In this document: positions 1 to 5,252 of the stretch, piece by piece
Layout of the letters: each line of letters opens with the position of its first letter
Numbering within the stretch: position 1 is the first letter of the stretch
Assembly: GCA_029267645.1 (NCBI GenBank)
Contig: JAJUIM010000156.1
Location: 1-5,252 of the forward strand
DNA from: Microbacterium sp.
Lineage (GTDB): Bacteria; Actinomycetota; Actinomycetes; Actinomycetales; Microbacteriaceae
Length of the DNA: 5,252 nucleotides
Direction of reading: 5' to 3'
Notes under the pieces: model-generated
Database searches by the model: none
What the model saw: the letters and a program-made list of their open reading frames with translations, nothing else
Told to the model about the DNA's origin: nothing
Position numbers and translations under genes: made by a program

Positions 1-1
1 G

Positions 2-1183
2 TTCCTCGCGGCCGAGTACTCGCATCCGGGCGACAACATCCCGCCGATCCTCGCGGTCGCGCAGCATGTGGGATCCGACGGTCGCGCGCTCCTGCGCGGC
101 ATCGCGACGGGGTATGAGATCCAGATGGACCTCGTGCGGGCGATCAGCCTGCACAGGCACAAGATCGACCATGTCGCGCACCTCGGGCCGTCGGCCGCGG
201 CGGGCATCGGCACGCTGCTCGGCCTCGACCGCGAGACGATCTTCCAGGCCGTCGGACAGGCGCTGCACACGACCACCGCGACGCGGCAGTCGCGCAAGGG
301 CGAGATCTCGACGTGGAAGGCGCACGCGCCGGCCTTCGCGGGGAAGATGGCGATCGAGGCCGTCGACAGGGCGATGCGCGGGCAGACCTCGCCTTCGCCC
401 ATCTACGAGGGCGAGGACGGCGTGATCGCCTGGCTGCTCGACGGGCCCGACGCGCGCTACGAGGTGCCGCTGCCCGGCCCCGGCGAGGCCAAGCGCGCGA
501 TCCTCGACTCGTACACGAAGGAGCACTCGGCCGAGTACCAGGCGCAGGCGTGGATCGACCTCGCCCGCCGCCTCGGCGCCGAGCGCCCCGAGCTGCGCGA
601 CCCCGCGAACATCGACCGCATCGTCCTCCACACGAGCCACCACACGCACGTCGTGATCGGATCGGGCTCGGGCGACCCGCAGAAGTACTCGCCCGACGCG
701 TCGCGCGAGACGCTCGACCACTCGATCCCGTACATCTTCACGGTCGCGCTGCAGGACGGCGGGTGGCACCACGTCGACTCGTACGCGCCCGAGCGCGCCC
801 GACGCGCCGACACGGTCGCGCTGTGGCAGAAGGTCACGACGGCGCTCGACGACGAATGGACGCGCCGGTACCACTCCGAGGATCCCGACGAGAAGGCGTT
901 CGGCGGCCGCGCCGAGATCGTGCTGGCCGACGGATCCGCCGTCACGGCCGAGATCGCCGTCGCCGACGCGCACCCGCTCGGCGCCCGCCCCTTCGCGCGC
1001 GCCGACTACGAGCGCAAGTTCCGCCTGCTCGCCGAGCCCGTGCTGTCGCCCGACGAGATCGAGCGCTTCCTCGCGCTCGCCGCGCGGCTGCCTGAGCTGA
1101 CCCCCGTCGAGGTCGGCGAGCTGTCGATCGTCGCGAACCCCGGCGTCGTCGACGCCGCCCCGAGCCCGCGAGGACTGTTCTGA
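2..1183 (+). CDS. prpD: 2-methylcitrate dehydratase, C-terminal part (MmgE/PrpD family)
   Basis: The enzyme removes water from 2-methylcitrate to give 2-methylaconitate in the cytoplasmic 2-methylcitrate cycle of propionate breakdown. The frame is open from base 2 to a TGA at 1181-1183, giving 393 residues. Family members are about 480-505 residues, so roughly 100 N-terminal residues lie before the window. A GTG at 68 is in frame but is an internal valine: conserved PrpD sequence already precedes it ([12 protein letters not shown], visible residues 7-18). Further family landmarks are KIDHVAHL (54-61), the stretch around [13 protein letters not shown] (171-183) and DHSIPYI (239-245), which correspond to SHPSDN, SFPAEFHSQTA and HCIQYMVAIP in the E. 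coli enzyme as I recall it. No frameshift or internal stop is seen. The stop overlaps the prpB start by one base, so the two genes are probably translationally coupled. Related MmgE or iminodisuccinate-type enzymes share the fold, but the prpB-prpC context settles the role. Confidence 0.95.
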   Translation, partial: FLAAEYSHPGDNIPPILAVAQHVGSDGRALLRGIATGYEIQMDLVRAISLHRHKIDHVAHLGPSAAAGIGTLLGLDRETIFQAVGQALHTTTATRQSRKGEISTWKAHAPAFAGKMAIEAVDRAMRGQTSPSPIYEGEDGVIAWLLDGPDARYEVPLPGPGEAKRAILDSYTKEHSAEYQAQAWIDLARRLGAERPELRDPANIDRIVLHTSHHTHVVIGSGSGDPQKYSPDASRETLDHSIPYIFTVALQDGGWHHVDSYAPERARRADTVALWQKVTTALDDEWTRRYHSEDPDEKAFGGRAEIVLADGSAVTAEIAVADAHPLGARPFARADYERKFRLLAEPVLSPDEIERFLALAARLPELTPVEVGELSIVANPGVVDAAPSPRGLF

Positions 1184-2085
1184 TGCTGTACGCCCAGACG
1201 CCCGCGCACGAGAAGCGCCGGCTGTTCCGCGAGCGACTGGAATCGGGCGAGCTGCTGCGGTTCCCCGGCGCGTTCAACCCGCTCTCGGCCCGGCTCATCG
1301 AGCGCAAGGGTTTCGACGGCGTCTACATCTCGGGCGCCGTGCTGTCGGCCGACCTCGGCCTGCCGGACATCGGCCTCACGACGCTGACCGAGGTCGCCGC
1401 GCGCGGCCAGCAGATCGCGCGCGTGACGGATCTGCCCGCCATCATCGACGCCGACACGGGCTTCGGCGAGGCGATGAACGTCGCCCGCACGATCCAGACG
1501 CTCGAGGACGCGGGGCTCGCGGGCTGCCACATCGAGGACCAGGTCAACCCCAAGCGGTGCGGCCATCTCGACGGCAAGGAGGTCGTCGACGAGCCGACCG
1601 CGCTGCAGCGGATCCGCGCCGCGGCCGACGCGCGCCGCGATCCGAACTTCCTCATCATGGCGCGCACCGACATCCGCGCCGTGGCGGGGCTCGACGCCGC
1701 GATCGAGCGCGCGCGCAAGCTCGTGGAGGCGGGGGCCGACGCGATCTTCCCTGAGGCGATGCGCGACCTCGACGAGTTCCGCGCCGTCGCCGAGGCGCTC
1801 GACGTGCCCGTGCTCGCGAACATGACGGAGTTCGGCAAGAGCGAGCTGTTCACGGTCGACGCGCTGCGCGAGGCGGGCGTGCGCATGGTCATCTGGCCCG
1901 TGTCGCTGCTGCGCATGGCGATGGGCGCGGCCGAGCGCGCGCTCGACACGCTGAACGACGAGGGCAGCCTCACGAGCCAGCTGGGCGCCATGCAGCACCG
2001 CGCCGAGCTGTACGACCTCGTCGACTACGAGGCCTATAACCGGTTCGATTCCGGCATCTTCAACTTCGAGATCACGAGGGAGTGA
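1183..2085 (+). CDS. prpB: 2-methylisocitrate lyase
   Basis: This enzyme cleaves 2-methylisocitrate into pyruvate and succinate, the last step of the 2-methylcitrate cycle. It belongs to the isocitrate lyase/PEP mutase superfamily, a Mg2+-dependent TIM barrel. The 300-residue length matches PrpB (about 295-305) and is far shorter than true isocitrate lyase (about 430). Visible motifs are IIDADTGFG (87-95), with Mg2+-binding aspartates D89 and D91; HIEDQ (116-120); the catalytic signature KRCGH (124-128), with the active-site cysteine C126; MARTD (159-163), with R161; FPEA (189-192); and NMTEFG (213-218). All key residues are present. The ATG start shares its A with the prpD stop (TGATG), and a GAGGA ribosome-binding site at 1170-1174 sits eight bases upstream. 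The next gene, prpC, begins two bases after the stop. Oxaloacetate hydrolases and PEP mutases share the fold, but KRCGH plus the neighbours favours PrpB. Confidence 0.97.
   Translation: MLYAQTPAHEKRRLFRERLESGELLRFPGAFNPLSARLIERKGFDGVYISGAVLSADLGLPDIGLTTLTEVAARGQQIARVTDLPAIIDADTGFGEAMNVARTIQTLEDAGLAGCHIEDQVNPKRCGHLDGKEVVDEPTALQRIRAAADARRDPNFLIMARTDIRAVAGLDAAIERARKLVEAGADAIFPEAMRDLDEFRAVAEALDVPVLANMTEFGKSELFTVDALREAGVRMVIWPVSLLRMAMGAAERALDTLNDEGSLTSQLGAMQHRAELYDLVDYEAYNRFDSGIFNFEITRE
2076..2082 (+). promoter_or_regulatory. ribosome-binding site that decides the prpC start
   Basis: The purine run GAGGGAG lies in the last codons of prpB. It ends five bases before the ATG at 2088, a normal Shine-Dalgarno distance. 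An in-frame GTG at 2082, which overlaps the prpB stop, has no space for this site and is therefore the weaker start. Confidence 0.7.
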
Positions 2086-2087
2086 GC

Positions 2088-3215
2088 ATGAGCGAGGACA
2101 TCAGGAAGGGCCTGGCGGGCGTCGTCGTCGACGAGACGGCGATCAGCAAGGTCAACCCCGATACGAACAGCCTGCTGTACCGCGGCTACCCCGTGCAGGA
2201 GCTCGCGGCGACGCAGCCCTTCGAGGCCGTCGCGTACCTCCTGTGGCACGGCGCGCTGCCCGCGTGGGACGAGCTCGCCGAGCTGCGCGCCGAGGAGCGC
2301 AGGCACCGCGCCCTCGCGCCCGAGGTGCGGGCCGCGATCGACCTGCACCCCACGAGCGCCCACCCCATGGACGAGGTGCGCTCGGCGCTCAGCCTCATCG
2401 GCGCGATGGACGAGGCGGGATCCGGATCCGTGCTCGACGCGTCGGGATCCCCTGAGGAGAACCTCGCGCGCAGCGTGCGCCTGTTCGCGGCCCTCCCCGC
2501 GATCGTCGCCTACGGCCAGCGGCGGCGCCGCGGCCAGGATCTCGTGGAGCCGCGCGACGACCTCGACTACGCCGCGAACTTCCTCTGGATGACGTTCGGC
2601 GAGGAGCAGGATCCCGTCGTCGTCGACGCGTTCAACCAGTCGATGATCCTGTACGCCGAGCACTCGTTCAACGCCTCGACGTTCACGGCGCGCGTCATCG
2701 CCTCGACGCTGAGCGACCTGTACTCGGCCGTCGTGGGCGCCGTCGGCGCGCTGAAGGGCCCGCTGCACGGCGGCGCGAACGAGGCCGTGCTGCACATCTT
2801 CGACGAGATCGGATCCGCCGACGCCGTCACCGACTGGCTCGACCGCGCCCTCGCCGAGAAGCGCAAGATCATGGGCTTCGGGCACCGCGTGTACAAGAAC
2901 GGCGACTCGCGCGTGCCCACCATGAAGGCGGCGCTCGAGGCGCTCGTGGCGCACTATGACCGCCGCGACGTGCTCGACCTGTACGAGGCGCTCGAGCGCG
3001 AGTTCGTCGAGCGCAAGGGCATCCACCCCAACCTCGACTACCCGTCGGGCCCCGTCTACAACCTCATCGGCTTCGACACCCTCACGTTCACGCCGCTGTT
3101 CGTCGCGGCGCGAGTCACGGGATGGACGGCGCACATCATGGAGCAGCAGGCGTCGAACGCGCTGATCCGCCCCCTCTCGGCGTACGTCGGCCCCGACGAG
3201 CGCCACGTGCCGTGA
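2088..3215 (+). CDS. prpC: 2-methylcitrate synthase (citrate synthase family)
   Basis: The enzyme condenses propionyl-CoA with oxaloacetate to 2-methylcitrate, the entry step of the cycle; actinobacterial members often also accept acetyl-CoA. With the ATG at 2088 the protein has 375 residues, typical for bacterial type II-like PrpC. The opening residues MSEDIRKGLAGVVVDETAIS match the usual N-terminus of the family. The catalytic triad is complete: H227 in GPLHGGANE, H266 in the citrate synthase signature GFGHRVYKNGDSR (263-275), and D317 in HPNLDYPSG. Other landmarks are EHSFNAST (191-198) and GWTAHIMEQ (345-353). The motif RRRRGQD (145-151) and the C-terminal RPLSAYVGP (361-369) are also usual for this group. 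The gene starts two bases after prpB and is the last of the operon. Sequence alone cannot separate 2-methylcitrate synthase from a second citrate synthase; the assignment rests on prpD and prpB beside it. Confidence 0.93.
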   Translation: MSEDIRKGLAGVVVDETAISKVNPDTNSLLYRGYPVQELAATQPFEAVAYLLWHGALPAWDELAELRAEERRHRALAPEVRAAIDLHPTSAHPMDEVRSALSLIGAMDEAGSGSVLDASGSPEENLARSVRLFAALPAIVAYGQRRRRGQDLVEPRDDLDYAANFLWMTFGEEQDPVVVDAFNQSMILYAEHSFNASTFTARVIASTLSDLYSAVVGAVGALKGPLHGGANEAVLHIFDEIGSADAVTDWLDRALAEKRKIMGFGHRVYKNGDSRVPTMKAALEALVAHYDRRDVLDLYEALEREFVERKGIHPNLDYPSGPVYNLIGFDTLTFTPLFVAARVTGWTAHIMEQQASNALIRPLSAYVGPDERHVP

Positions 3216-3221
3216 TCGCCG
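3216..3221. other. convergent operon junction without visible terminator
   Basis: Only six bases separate the prpC stop (plus strand) from the stop of the MalG-like permease (minus strand). There is no GC-rich hairpin followed by a T-run on either strand here or in the flanking gene ends. Transcription from each side must end inside the opposing gene, by a factor-dependent mechanism, or by polymerase collision. Confidence 0.75.
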
Positions 3222-4154
3222 TCAGCCCTTGATGGACCCGCTCGCGAGGCCCGCGACGTAGAAGCGCTGCAGCGAGATGTAGAGGATGACGCACGGGATC
3301 ATCGCGACGACGGCGCCCGCGGCGATGAGGCCGAAGTTGATCTGGCCGTACGACCCCTGCTGCATGTTCACCATCGCCACCGGCAGCGTGTAGAGGTCCT
3401 GGTCGGTGAGGAAGGTGAGGGCGCCGAGGAACTCGGTCCACGACGCGAGGAACGCGTAGAGGGCGCTCGTGGCGACGCCGGGCATGATGAGCGGGCGCAG
3501 CACGCTCGCGAGCATGCGCGGCGTCGTCGCGCCGTCGATGAGCGCCGCCTGCTCGAGCTCGTCGGGGATCGCCTCGAACGCGTTGCGCATGACGAAGACG
3601 CAGAAGGGCAGATTCACGGTCGTGTAGAACAGCACGAGCCCCAGCAGCGAGTCGGTGAGCCCGAGCGCGTTCATCTCGATGTACAGCGGCGTGAGGATCG
3701 CCTGGAACGGGATCATCATCGTCACGAGGACGAGCCCGAACAGCCACGGCAGCCACCGCGAGCGGAACTTCGCGAAGCCGTAGCCCGCGAGCGTCGCGAC
3801 GAACGCCGTGAGCACGGCGGTCGAGAGCGACACGATGAGGCTGTTGCCGACCGACCGGCCGAGCCCGCTCTGCGACGCGAGCTGCGCGAAGTTCTCGGTC
3901 GTCCACTGGAAGAACGTGGCCGGGTCGGGCGCCGAGGTCACGACCGCGTGCGGCTGCAGCGCCCGCACGACCGCGAGCAGCAGCGGCACGAGGAACACGA
4001 GCGAGGCGATGACGCCCGCCGTGACGTACAGGATCCGCTTGACGGGCGTCTCGCGCGTCGCGCGGTCGGCCCGCGCGCTGCGGTGCGATCGCCTGCGCGC
4101 GCCTCGCGTGACGATCGTGCGCGTGTCGTCCCGGGCGGGGGCGTGAAGCGTCAT
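3222..4154 (-). CDS. carbohydrate ABC transporter permease, MalG-like (CUT1)
   Basis: This is one of two membrane subunits of a binding-protein-dependent sugar importer, located in the cytoplasmic membrane and paired with the MalF-like protein encoded just upstream. It has 310 residues with six likely membrane helices, near 41-65, 102-128, 136-160, 165-190, 222-247 and 272-297. The EAA loop that docks the ATPase is seen as EQAALIDGAT at 201-210, with the conserved glycine G208 and a following proline-rich segment up to MPGV (224-227). The C-terminus LQRFYVAGLASGSIKG is the classic MalG ending. Residues 1-40 form a basic, arginine-rich cytoplasmic tail, which is common in actinobacterial members. 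The ATG at 4154 follows the malF-like stop by seven bases; a modest GAGG (4163-4160) lies five bases upstream, and no better start occurs before the first helix. No ATPase gene accompanies it here. The transported sugar is unknown. Confidence 0.93.
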   Translation of the reverse strand: MTLHAPARDDTRTIVTRGARRRSHRSARADRATRETPVKRILYVTAGVIASLVFLVPLLLAVVRALQPHAVVTSAPDPATFFQWTTENFAQLASQSGLGRSVGNSLIVSLSTAVLTAFVATLAGYGFAKFRSRWLPWLFGLVLVTMMIPFQAILTPLYIEMNALGLTDSLLGLVLFYTTVNLPFCVFVMRNAFEAIPDELEQAALIDGATTPRMLASVLRPLIMPGVATSALYAFLASWTEFLGALTFLTDQDLYTLPVAMVNMQQGSYGQINFGLIAAGAVVAMIPCVILYISLQRFYVAGLASGSIKG

Positions 4155-4161
4155 GGCGGCC

Positions 4162-5055
4162 TCAGTCTTTCTCGCGGAGCATGAGCATCTGCACGGCCGT
4201 CACGAGCCCCGTGAGCAGCACGAGGAGGAGCGACATGGCCGTGGCCGAGCCGAGCTGCAGGTCGATGAACGCGCGGCGGAACACGGCCATGACGACGGTC
4301 GTCGTCTCGGATCCGGGCCCGCCCTGCGTGAGGATGAAGAACTGCGTGAAGGCGAGGAACGACCCGATCACCGAGATGATGACGCTCATCGCGATCGCGC
4401 GGCGGATCATGGGGATCGTCACGTTCCACTCGGTCTTCCACCACGACGCCCCGTCGAGCTCGGCCGACTCGTACACCTCGCGCGGCACGCCCTGCATCGC
4501 CGACATGAGCAGCACCATCGTGAGCCCAGAGACGCCCCAGATCACGAGCGCGCACGTGAGGCCCGTCGCGAGCGGCCCGTTGACGAGCCACGCCGTCGAG
4601 CCGTCGGTGATCCCGAGCCACGCGAGCACGACGTTGATCGCGCCGCTGTCGGGCTGCGCCTCGAGCAGCGCGATGAAGCTGATCGTCGTGAGCCCGATGA
4701 CGTACGGCAGGAAGAAGATCGTGCGCAGCAGCGTGGATCCGCGCCGGTTCGAGCGCACGACGACCGCGAGCGCATAGCCGAGCGCGAGAATGGGGAACGT
4801 CACGATGAGCGTGTAGACGAGCGTGTAGAGGATCGACCGGCCGAAGACGGGATCCGTGAACGCCAGCAGGTAGTTGTCGAGGCCGACGAACTCCCACGGC
4901 CCGATGAGCGGCAGGTTCGTGAACGAGATGCCGACGGCCGCGACGAGCGGCACGAAGACGAACACGACGACGAATGCGATCGCGGGCAGCACGAGCGCGA
5001 CGCCGGTGCGCGCCGGGTGGGTGAGGGATCCGCCCCTGCGGGTCGCCGCGCTCAT
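4162..5055 (-). CDS. carbohydrate ABC transporter permease, MalF-like (CUT1)
   Basis: This is the first membrane subunit of the sugar importer and partner of the MalG-like permease. From the ATG at 5055 it has 297 residues, normal for the family. Six hydrophobic segments lie near 18-44, 74-100, 107-130, 163-186, 221-243 and 269-291. The EAA loop reads YESAELDGASWWKTEW (195-210), with D201 and G202 and the following IP at 214-215. The segment LTQGGPGSETTT (242-253) after helix five is a hallmark of MalF/UgpA-type permeases. An upstream in-frame ATG at 5157 would add 34 arginine-rich residues that read through the coding end of the binding protein; I reject it, because the ATG at 5055 overlaps the binding-protein stop as ATGA and has its own ribosome-binding site. 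This four-base overlap suggests translational coupling. The substrate cannot be inferred. Confidence 0.93.
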   Translation of the reverse strand: MSAATRRGGSLTHPARTGVALVLPAIAFVVVFVFVPLVAAVGISFTNLPLIGPWEFVGLDNYLLAFTDPVFGRSILYTLVYTLIVTFPILALGYALAVVVRSNRRGSTLLRTIFFLPYVIGLTTISFIALLEAQPDSGAINVVLAWLGITDGSTAWLVNGPLATGLTCALVIWGVSGLTMVLLMSAMQGVPREVYESAELDGASWWKTEWNVTIPMIRRAIAMSVIISVIGSFLAFTQFFILTQGGPGSETTTVVMAVFRRAFIDLQLGSATAMSLLLVLLTGLVTAVQMLMLREKD

Positions 5056-5252
5056 GCGTCCCCCTGCCTGAGGAGCTGGTCGTACCGCGGCTGCGCGGCC
5101 GACATCGCCTCGTCGATCTCGCCCGAGAACACGGCGCGGCGGAACATCTCGAGCCACGGGCCGTCGGGCTGGTTGTAGATGCGGTTGTACGACAGCGAGA
5201 GCGGCGCGTAGCCCGCGTCGATCTGCTCGAGCGGCGCGACCGAGTGCGGGAA
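5052..5252 (-). CDS. sugar ABC transporter solute-binding protein, C-terminal end
   Basis: The minus strand is open from the window edge to a TGA at 5054-5052 and encodes 66 residues. The start and most of the gene lie beyond the window; with about 400-450 residues usual for the family, roughly 15 % is visible. The fragment begins FPHSVAPLEQIDAGYAPL, contains PDGPWLEMFRRAV, and ends in a charged helix around IDEAMSAAQPRYDQLLRQGD. That is typical of the last helices of MalE-like type 1 extracellular binding proteins. The expected N-terminal lipoprotein signal cannot be seen. Position immediately before two CUT1 permease genes, with a four-base overlap, strongly supports this role. Codon usage matches the neighbours (nearly all third bases G or C), which excludes a chance frame. 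The protein would bind the sugar outside the membrane and deliver it to the permease pair. Confidence 0.82.
   Translation of the reverse strand, partial: FPHSVAPLEQIDAGYAPLSLSYNRIYNQPDGPWLEMFRRAVFSGEIDEAMSAAQPRYDQLLRQGDA
5059..5065 (-). promoter_or_regulatory. ribosome-binding site of the MalF-like permease gene
   Basis: Read on the minus strand, AGGGGGA ends three bases before the ATG at 5055, inside the last codons of the binding-protein gene. The core AGGGGG is four bases from the start, slightly close but workable. It supports the short start over the upstream ATG at 5157. Confidence 0.55.

Noticed and set aside
66..425. Plus-strand ATG frame of 119 codons within prpD.
   Set aside because: It is arginine- and serine-rich, out of frame with the conserved PrpD protein, and has no ribosome-binding site of note.
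2082..2087. GTG start for prpC at 2082, overlapping the prpB stop.
   Set aside because: The GAGGGAG ribosome-binding site is too close to serve it and is well placed for the ATG at 2088, which also gives the usual MSE... N-terminus.
3185..3198. Small inverted repeat near the end of prpC (five-base stem CGTCG/CGACG, four-base loop).
   Set aside because: The stem is short, there is no T-run after it, and it lies in the conserved codons for YVGPDE. Such hairpins are expected by chance in GC-rich coding DNA, so I do not call it a terminator.
1006..3206. Long minus-strand open frames opposite prpB and prpC (330 codons at 1006-1998, 222 codons at 1323-1991, 390 codons at 2034-3206).
   Set aside because: Their products are arginine-, alanine- and valine-rich without recognisable domains, and they lie opposite proteins with complete catalytic motifs. 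Such antisense frames arise from the GC-rich codon bias of the real genes.
5056..5157. Longer N-terminus for the MalF-like permease starting at 5157.
   Set aside because: The extra 34 residues are arginine-rich and overlap the coding end of the binding protein in another frame. The ATG at 5055 gives a normal family length and has a ribosome-binding site.
4153..5178. Plus-strand open frame of 341 codons opposite the MalF-like permease.
   Set aside because: The product is dominated by R, E, D and H with no fold-like pattern, while the minus strand encodes a clear six-helix permease. It is a shadow.

Overview
This is an ordinary, gene-dense stretch of a very GC-rich chromosome (about 70 % G+C by eye). 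The strong third-position G/C bias, the gene order prpD-prpB-prpC (the order known from Corynebacterium glutamicum; Escherichia coli has prpBCDE) and the actinobacterial look of the proteins suggest an actinomycete. Microbacteriaceae is my best guess, but it is inference.

Left half, plus strand (1-3215): the 2-methylcitrate cycle operon. It holds the C-terminal part of 2-methylcitrate dehydratase (prpD, cut by the window start), complete 2-methylisocitrate lyase (prpB) and complete 2-methylcitrate synthase (prpC). The genes are packed as one transcript: prpD and prpB overlap by one base (TGATG), and prpB and prpC are two bases apart. Together they turn propionyl-CoA plus oxaloacetate into pyruvate plus succinate. 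PrpC condenses the two substrates, PrpD dehydrates 2-methylcitrate, an aconitase not seen here rehydrates the product, and PrpB cleaves it. No promoter or regulator gene is visible; they would lie upstream of the window.

Right half, minus strand (3222-5252): a carbohydrate ABC importer of the CUT1 (MalFGK-like) type. It is transcribed toward the prp operon in the order solute-binding protein (only the last 66 residues are in the window), MalF-like permease, MalG-like permease. The binding protein and first permease overlap by four bases (ATGA), and the two permeases are seven bases apart. No ATPase gene is present. Many actinobacterial CUT1 importers share an ATPase encoded elsewhere, such as MsiK, so this is not surprising. 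The substrate cannot be read from the sequence.

The two operons meet tail to tail with six bases between stop codons and no recognisable terminator. I see no RNA genes, mobile elements, CRISPR arrays or non-coding stretch over 300 bases. I found no undescribed system. The most notable features are the convergent junction without a terminator and the excess of the hexamer GGATCC.
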